Assembly: GCA_934438075.1 (NCBI GenBank)
Contig: CAKSBF010000016.1
Span: forward strand, 1 to 46,602
Length of the DNA stretch: 46,602 nucleotides
From: an uncultured Clostridia bacterium
GTDB taxonomy: Bacteria > Bacillota > Clostridia > UBA1381 > UBA9506
Direction of reading: 5' to 3'
A model generated the notes under the pieces. That model saw only the letters and a list, made by a program, of their open reading frames with translations, was not told the origin of the DNA and did not search any database. The number at the start of each line of letters is the position of its first letter. The first letter of the stretch is position 1. Shown one piece after another: positions 43,281 through 46,602 of this stretch. A program made the translations under genes and the position numbers.

Positions 43281-44861
43281 TTATTTACGTTCCAGATTTA
43301 CATATCTATCATAAGCAGTCTGATAAACAGCAATTGCCTTATCAATGCCCATGCCGCGGATTTTATCCGCTACCTCATCCCATTTGGATATTGGCTCAAC
43401 ACCCATAACAAGCTTATTAACCCATTCCTGACGGTAAGTATAGATGTCGTCCATAACCTTAGTGATCTCACTCTGCTCCTCCGGAGAAATTGTCAAAGTC
43501 GGCATAATTCTCGATAAATCAGCTTGATTCCAAAGCTCCATAGCCGCCTTCTGCTCCGGAAATGCCGTATTCAGTTCAATATACGCATCCGAGCGCATCA
43601 TAACACACGGATACTGTGTCAGAGCATATGGAGTAACTGCTTCAATCGGCGATTTTCCATCCGGATTTTTCGTAATTTTTTCCGTAAATTTGTAACCTTC
43701 GTCAGTCTTTTCATAGGATTCTCCCAAGATACCCCAGTTCAGGAGAGTAGAACCCTCTTCGCCATACATATAATCAATCATCTGAAGTGTTTTTTCCACG
43801 TTTTTATTCTTAGCAGAAATCGCCATACCACGACCCGGTGTTCCACGGCTTACCTGATAGGTATATCCGCCGTAAGGCTTTCCGCCGTTGGCAGTCGGCC
43901 ACTGAGCAGCAACCAACGTATAATCCGGATTGCTCGCACGCGATGCCGCAAGATATTTACTCATAGCACTTCCGGAATAACCAATATACGCACCGCCGAT
44001 ATCAGAAATCATTTTTGTGTCAATCGAAGAAGCATCTGATGCCGCATACTCCGGCTCGATTAATCCTTCTTTATACCATTTATTAATGGTAATCAAAAAT
44101 TCCTTATAGTCCGGCTCAATAAAACCAAAACCGATTTTTCCATCCGGCTTAATATAAAATCCCTCATCAACGCCGTTATATGCATGGGACAGGCGAAGAA
44201 AAGTTGCATTTCCGTCCGCAACAAAAGGAATCTCGTCTGCTTCGCCATTGCCATTCGGATCCTGTGTTTTAAAGGCAGTCAGCACATTGTACCAGTCATC
44301 CATAGAAGTCGGCACTTCCAAATTGAGCTTATCCAGCCAATCCTTTCTGATCTGCGGACCAAACACAGCACCCGTTTCAATATTATCCGTACATCCCGGC
44401 AGTACACATACCGAACCATCATAGCAGCGTGCGAGATAGTTCATATCCGCTTCCGAATTCATCAATGAAAGCAGATTCGGCATATTTGCTTCAAGATAAT
44501 CATCCAAAATCAAAATAGCGCCGTCCTTTGCCGCCTTTACCGGTCCGCCTGTATAACCATTCCAGTTAAAGGATACAATGTCTTTAAAATCACCTGATGC
44601 AGCCATAATATTAAACTGTTCCGTTTCCTGCTCCGGAGACGGGTGTACAAACTCAATATCAAGATCAAATTTTTTCTGCAGCTCCTGCATTGCCGCAACA
44701 TCGTCATACGACTTTACCACCTGAGAAGCGCTGTTGGCAATCCACCAAGTAACCTTATCGGAACCCATATCTCCGTTTGTTTTGTCTTTATTGCATGCGG
44801 TAAGGCTTGCCGCCGTCAATATTGCCAAAACGCCGGACAAAATTCTAACAGATTTTTTCAT
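43281..44861 (-). CDS. Extracellular solute-binding lipoprotein of a carbohydrate ABC transporter
   Basis: A 526-residue lipoprotein: signal peptide with lipobox LTAC (mature Cys about residue 23), then a family-1 type solute-binding fold like LplA-type oligosaccharide receptors (VTWWIANSASQVVKSYDDVAAMQELQKKF, GDFKDIVSFNWNGY, NGNGEADEIPFVADGN, a calcium-like loop). Two ATGs compete; ATG 44861 is seven bases after AAGGAG and is preferred over 44867, which abuts it. No permease or ATPase genes for this receptor are in the window. It opens the lyase transcript and is flanked by a candidate paired operator. Confidence 0.92.
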   Translation of the reverse strand: MKKSVRILSGVLAILTAASLTACNKDKTNGDMGSDKVTWWIANSASQVVKSYDDVAAMQELQKKFDLDIEFVHPSPEQETEQFNIMAASGDFKDIVSFNWNGYTGGPVKAAKDGAILILDDYLEANMPNLLSLMNSEADMNYLARCYDGSVCVLPGCTDNIETGAVFGPQIRKDWLDKLNLEVPTSMDDWYNVLTAFKTQDPNGNGEADEIPFVADGNATFLRLSHAYNGVDEGFYIKPDGKIGFGFIEPDYKEFLITINKWYKEGLIEPEYAASDASSIDTKMISDIGGAYIGYSGSAMSKYLAASRASNPDYTLVAAQWPTANGGKPYGGYTYQVSRGTPGRGMAISAKNKNVEKTLQMIDYMYGEEGSTLLNWGILGESYEKTDEGYKFTEKITKNPDGKSPIEAVTPYALTQYPCVMMRSDAYIELNTAFPEQKAAMELWNQADLSRIMPTLTISPEEQSEITKVMDDIYTYRQEWVNKLVMGVEPISKWDEVADKIRGMGIDKAIAVYQTAYDRYVNLERK

Positions 44862-44903
44862 ATCCATTCTCCTTTATCAAAATTTTAATATTCTTTACGC
44901 GCC

Positions 44904-45008
44904 GTTTTTGGTGCATGGTAAAGGAGACGGACTCATGTTATCCCTTATTTAAATTATAACATACCCCATATATTTTTTGCAAGTTTCCTTCTCCAATGCA
45001 CCAAAAAC
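44904..45008 (-). promoter_or_regulatory. Promoter with flanking inverted operator half-sites
   Basis: Minus-strand -10 TATAAT (44953-44958) is extended (TGTTATAAT), with TTGCAA (44977-44982) 18 bp upstream. Two nearly identical inverted copies of GTTTTTGGTGCAT flank it: 44904-44918, about 30-40 bases into the transcript, and 44993-45008, upstream of the -35. Sites on both sides of a promoter suggest looping repression or activation, possibly by the AraC protein of this locus. Confidence 0.65.
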
Positions 45009-45049
45009 AGTAAAAGTTTTTCTTTTTTTCTTAAATTTCGTTTATTCTT

Positions 45050-46602
45050 TTACTTTAGCACCAGTCCGGTCATTTCCGGAGTAAAATCATTATTTCCCTT
45101 CCAGATAAATGCCCGAATCTCCAACCCGGAGGTATTATCAATCGTAAGAGCCTCCGAGGTAATCGTTTTTCTCCCGATCGGCACGGAAATATCAGTAAAT
45201 TGGTATCCGCTCAACACACCGTTATTATATGCCGCTAAAACTAATACGCCTTCCTGTGCGGTTTTTGTATTATTTATAAAATCAAGCGTCAGTGTTATCG
45301 CGTCTCCTGCCGCAAGCGCAGACACAGCTGTTACCGGGGTACCGTCTGCCTTTTTCCATTCAGCATTCTCTCTTTCAGCATCATAGAGACGATTGCCGTC
45401 TGAGATTGTGTATTTTTTCGAGCCGATTCCTTCGTCAGAACGTGCATAAATGATTTTTCCCTTTGCCGCTGTCATCGTAAGTTCATCCTCGGCTACTGCA
45501 CTTTCTCCATCATAGAAGCACATACCATTCTTTCCTGCATTCAGATGAGCTAAAAGCTCACCCAAGGTCTCATCGGCAGGCGCATAAACAACGTCGTCAT
45601 CCACTTTAAAAACCTCTGACATCAGCTCTGCTCCGTCAAAAATGCTGTTGGGATCAAAGCAGAAGTTTCCTTCACTGTCTTTAATCGGCTCCGTCGTCGT
45701 ATACATCTTGACATCATCCAACCAAAGTACTGCGTCTGAAGATGTGTTTTGGCGAATATTAAATAAAAAGCGATTCATTTTAGTAGTCGGCACTGTACCG
45801 TTTGCTGCTCTCGAAATGGTGCACTTTGTCATAGGCGTTTCAGCTGTTGTCAAGAACGTGCCGTTAACCCATGCATAAAACATGGTGTCTGAACCCCTAT
45901 ATTTATTAATGTTATCCGCCGCAATCACCAGATGGTACCATTCGCCTGTCTTCGGTGTAAAGTTATTCACTGTATTGCCGTTTACTCCACCGATATACAT
46001 AACACCCTCCGGTGTAAGATTCAGCGGATAGCCGGCGCCTTCTAAAAGCAGGTGCACATTAGCTCCCTCATATTTAAAAGATATTTCATACCATGTTATA
46101 CAATTGTCAAAGCTGTCTGCCGGTGCACTCATCTGACCCAGATAATACTGGTAGCCGCTTCCCTTTGGAATAATAATTTTTTCTGCCTTATTTCCTTTTG
46201 CTTTATCCTCTACCAGTCTCTTTTCAAAATTCTGCGCCGATGCAGCACTGCAGTAATTCAAAGACATGCCGCTGTCAGCTTTATTCTTGCAGCCGCTGTC
46301 CGTTTCCCCCGGTTGGTCAAAGTCTACATCATAGTAGCTTTTCACCACGGCTGGCTTTGGCTTGCCGCTCGGACTTGGACTCGGGCTCGGGCTTGAAGAC
46401 GGCGGTGTTGCTCCGTTACTCTCTATGGTATATTTTTTATATCCCTGTCCGCTCTTTGAATGGGAATAAATTGTTTTACCAATCGCATCAACAGAAGCAA
46501 GATCTGCGTCTGCAATCGCTGTCGTTCCATCGCAGAATGTAAAATTGCCGCTTCCATTGCTCAGCGCCGCTTTGACTGCCGAAAGTTTCGTGCCGGACGC
46601 TA
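45050..46602 (-). CDS. Secreted multidomain protein, N-terminus outside window
   Basis: The frame is open to the window edge (at least 517 residues), so the protein is partial at its N-terminus. From the edge: a ~50-residue domain ending GKTIYSHSKSGQGYKKYTI, a Pro-Ser linker (SSSPSPSPSPSGKPKP), a LamG/concanavalin-like beta-sandwich (about 45640-46300; NNFTPKTGEWYHLVIAADN, VLWLDDVKMYT), a second copy of the first domain (ending GKIIYARSDEGIGSKKYTI), and a C-terminal domain resembling the lyase N-terminus (SALAAGDAITLTLDFINN, EGVLVLAAYNNGVLSGY). Likely extracellular carbohydrate binding or attached to an upstream catalytic module. Not identified further. Confidence 0.75.
   Translation of the reverse strand, partial: ASGTKLSAVKAALSNGSGNFTFCDGTTAIADADLASVDAIGKTIYSHSKSGQGYKKYTIESNGATPPSSSPSPSPSPSGKPKPAVVKSYYDVDFDQPGETDSGCKNKADSGMSLNYCSAASAQNFEKRLVEDKAKGNKAEKIIIPKGSGYQYYLGQMSAPADSFDNCITWYEISFKYEGANVHLLLEGAGYPLNLTPEGVMYIGGVNGNTVNNFTPKTGEWYHLVIAADNINKYRGSDTMFYAWVNGTFLTTAETPMTKCTISRAANGTVPTTKMNRFLFNIRQNTSSDAVLWLDDVKMYTTTEPIKDSEGNFCFDPNSIFDGAELMSEVFKVDDDVVYAPADETLGELLAHLNAGKNGMCFYDGESAVAEDELTMTAAKGKIIYARSDEGIGSKKYTISDGNRLYDAERENAEWKKADGTPVTAVSALAAGDAITLTLDFINNTKTAQEGVLVLAAYNNGVLSGYQFTDISVPIGRKTITSEALTIDNTSGLEIRAFIWKGNNDFTPEMTGLVLK

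Noticed and set aside
1..46602. CRISPR arrays, insertion sequences, prophage or integrase genes
   Set aside because: No regularly spaced repeats, transposase/integrase ORFs or attachment duplications were seen; the window looks like stable chromosome apart from the distal carbohydrate locus.

Overview
The window looks like a chromosomal segment of an endospore-forming, low-GC, anaerobic Firmicute of the class Clostridia. The evidence is the complete spoIIA operon (spoIIAA-spoIIAB-sigF) plus spoIIE, a bifunctional AdhE, an [FeFe]-hydrogenase-like iron-sulfur protein, an ECF vitamin transporter, S-layer-homology (SLH) domains, frequent TTG/GTG starts and strong TTGACA-N17-TATAAT promoters. I cannot name the species from sequence alone.

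Layout. 1-460: four tRNA genes (Val, Asp, Phe, Gly) in one minus-strand cluster behind a perfect consensus promoter. 600-4300 (minus): Hsp33, a cold-shock protein and the ruvC-ruvA-ruvB Holliday-junction operon. 4340-5750 (plus): argG behind an ArgR operator. 5775-7430 (minus): mgtE behind a ~240-nt leader that encodes a 39-residue peptide and ends in an intrinsic terminator. 7430-10640 (plus): the replication-initiation cluster dnaA-S4 protein-recF-remB, with dnaN unexpectedly absent; transcription flips direction here, as around a replication origin. 10740-15680 (plus): a redox/signalling cluster (DRTGG protein, anti-sigma-type ATPase, HydS-like [FeFe]-hydrogenase homologue, second DRTGG protein, PHP-domain protein) running into a cardiolipin synthase. 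15630-17360: spoIIA operon, preceded by a palindrome holding two consensus Spo0A boxes. 17380-23650 (minus): CapD/FlaA1-type sugar dehydratase, PnuC-type vitamin transporter with an attenuator leader, and a SWIM/SNF2 helicase. 24050-29470 (plus): spoIIE, a small coiled-coil ORF and adhE. 29580-31080 (minus): MATE exporter with an attenuator leader. 31127-36975 (minus): a four-gene operon encoding an SLH-anchored alpha/alpha-toroid protein, a membrane-anchored DUF4430 protein, EcfT, and a single polypeptide fusing two EcfA ATPases to an S component. 37014-46602 (minus): a polysaccharide-uronate locus with a secreted multidomain protein (cut by the window edge), solute-binding lipoprotein, heparinase II/III-type lyase, membrane AraC regulator and GH88 unsaturated glucuronyl hydrolase.

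How it fits together. The most interesting system is the 31.1-36.9 kb operon. The toroid fold plus DUF4430 is the two-domain plan of animal intrinsic factor and transcobalamin, here split over two surface proteins and coupled to an ECF transporter whose S domain resembles CblT-type cobalamin components. I infer a surface corrinoid-capture and import machine. A second theme is attenuation: three transporters (mgtE, pnuC, matE) each have a consensus promoter, a short leader and an intrinsic terminator placed before the RBS. A third is sporulation control, with Spo0A-type sites recognisable at both spoIIA and spoIIE. The distal locus pairs a lyase that would leave unsaturated uronic ends with the hydrolase that removes them, and carries a probable paired operator around its promoter. 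All functional statements come from reading motifs and families by eye; no database search was run.
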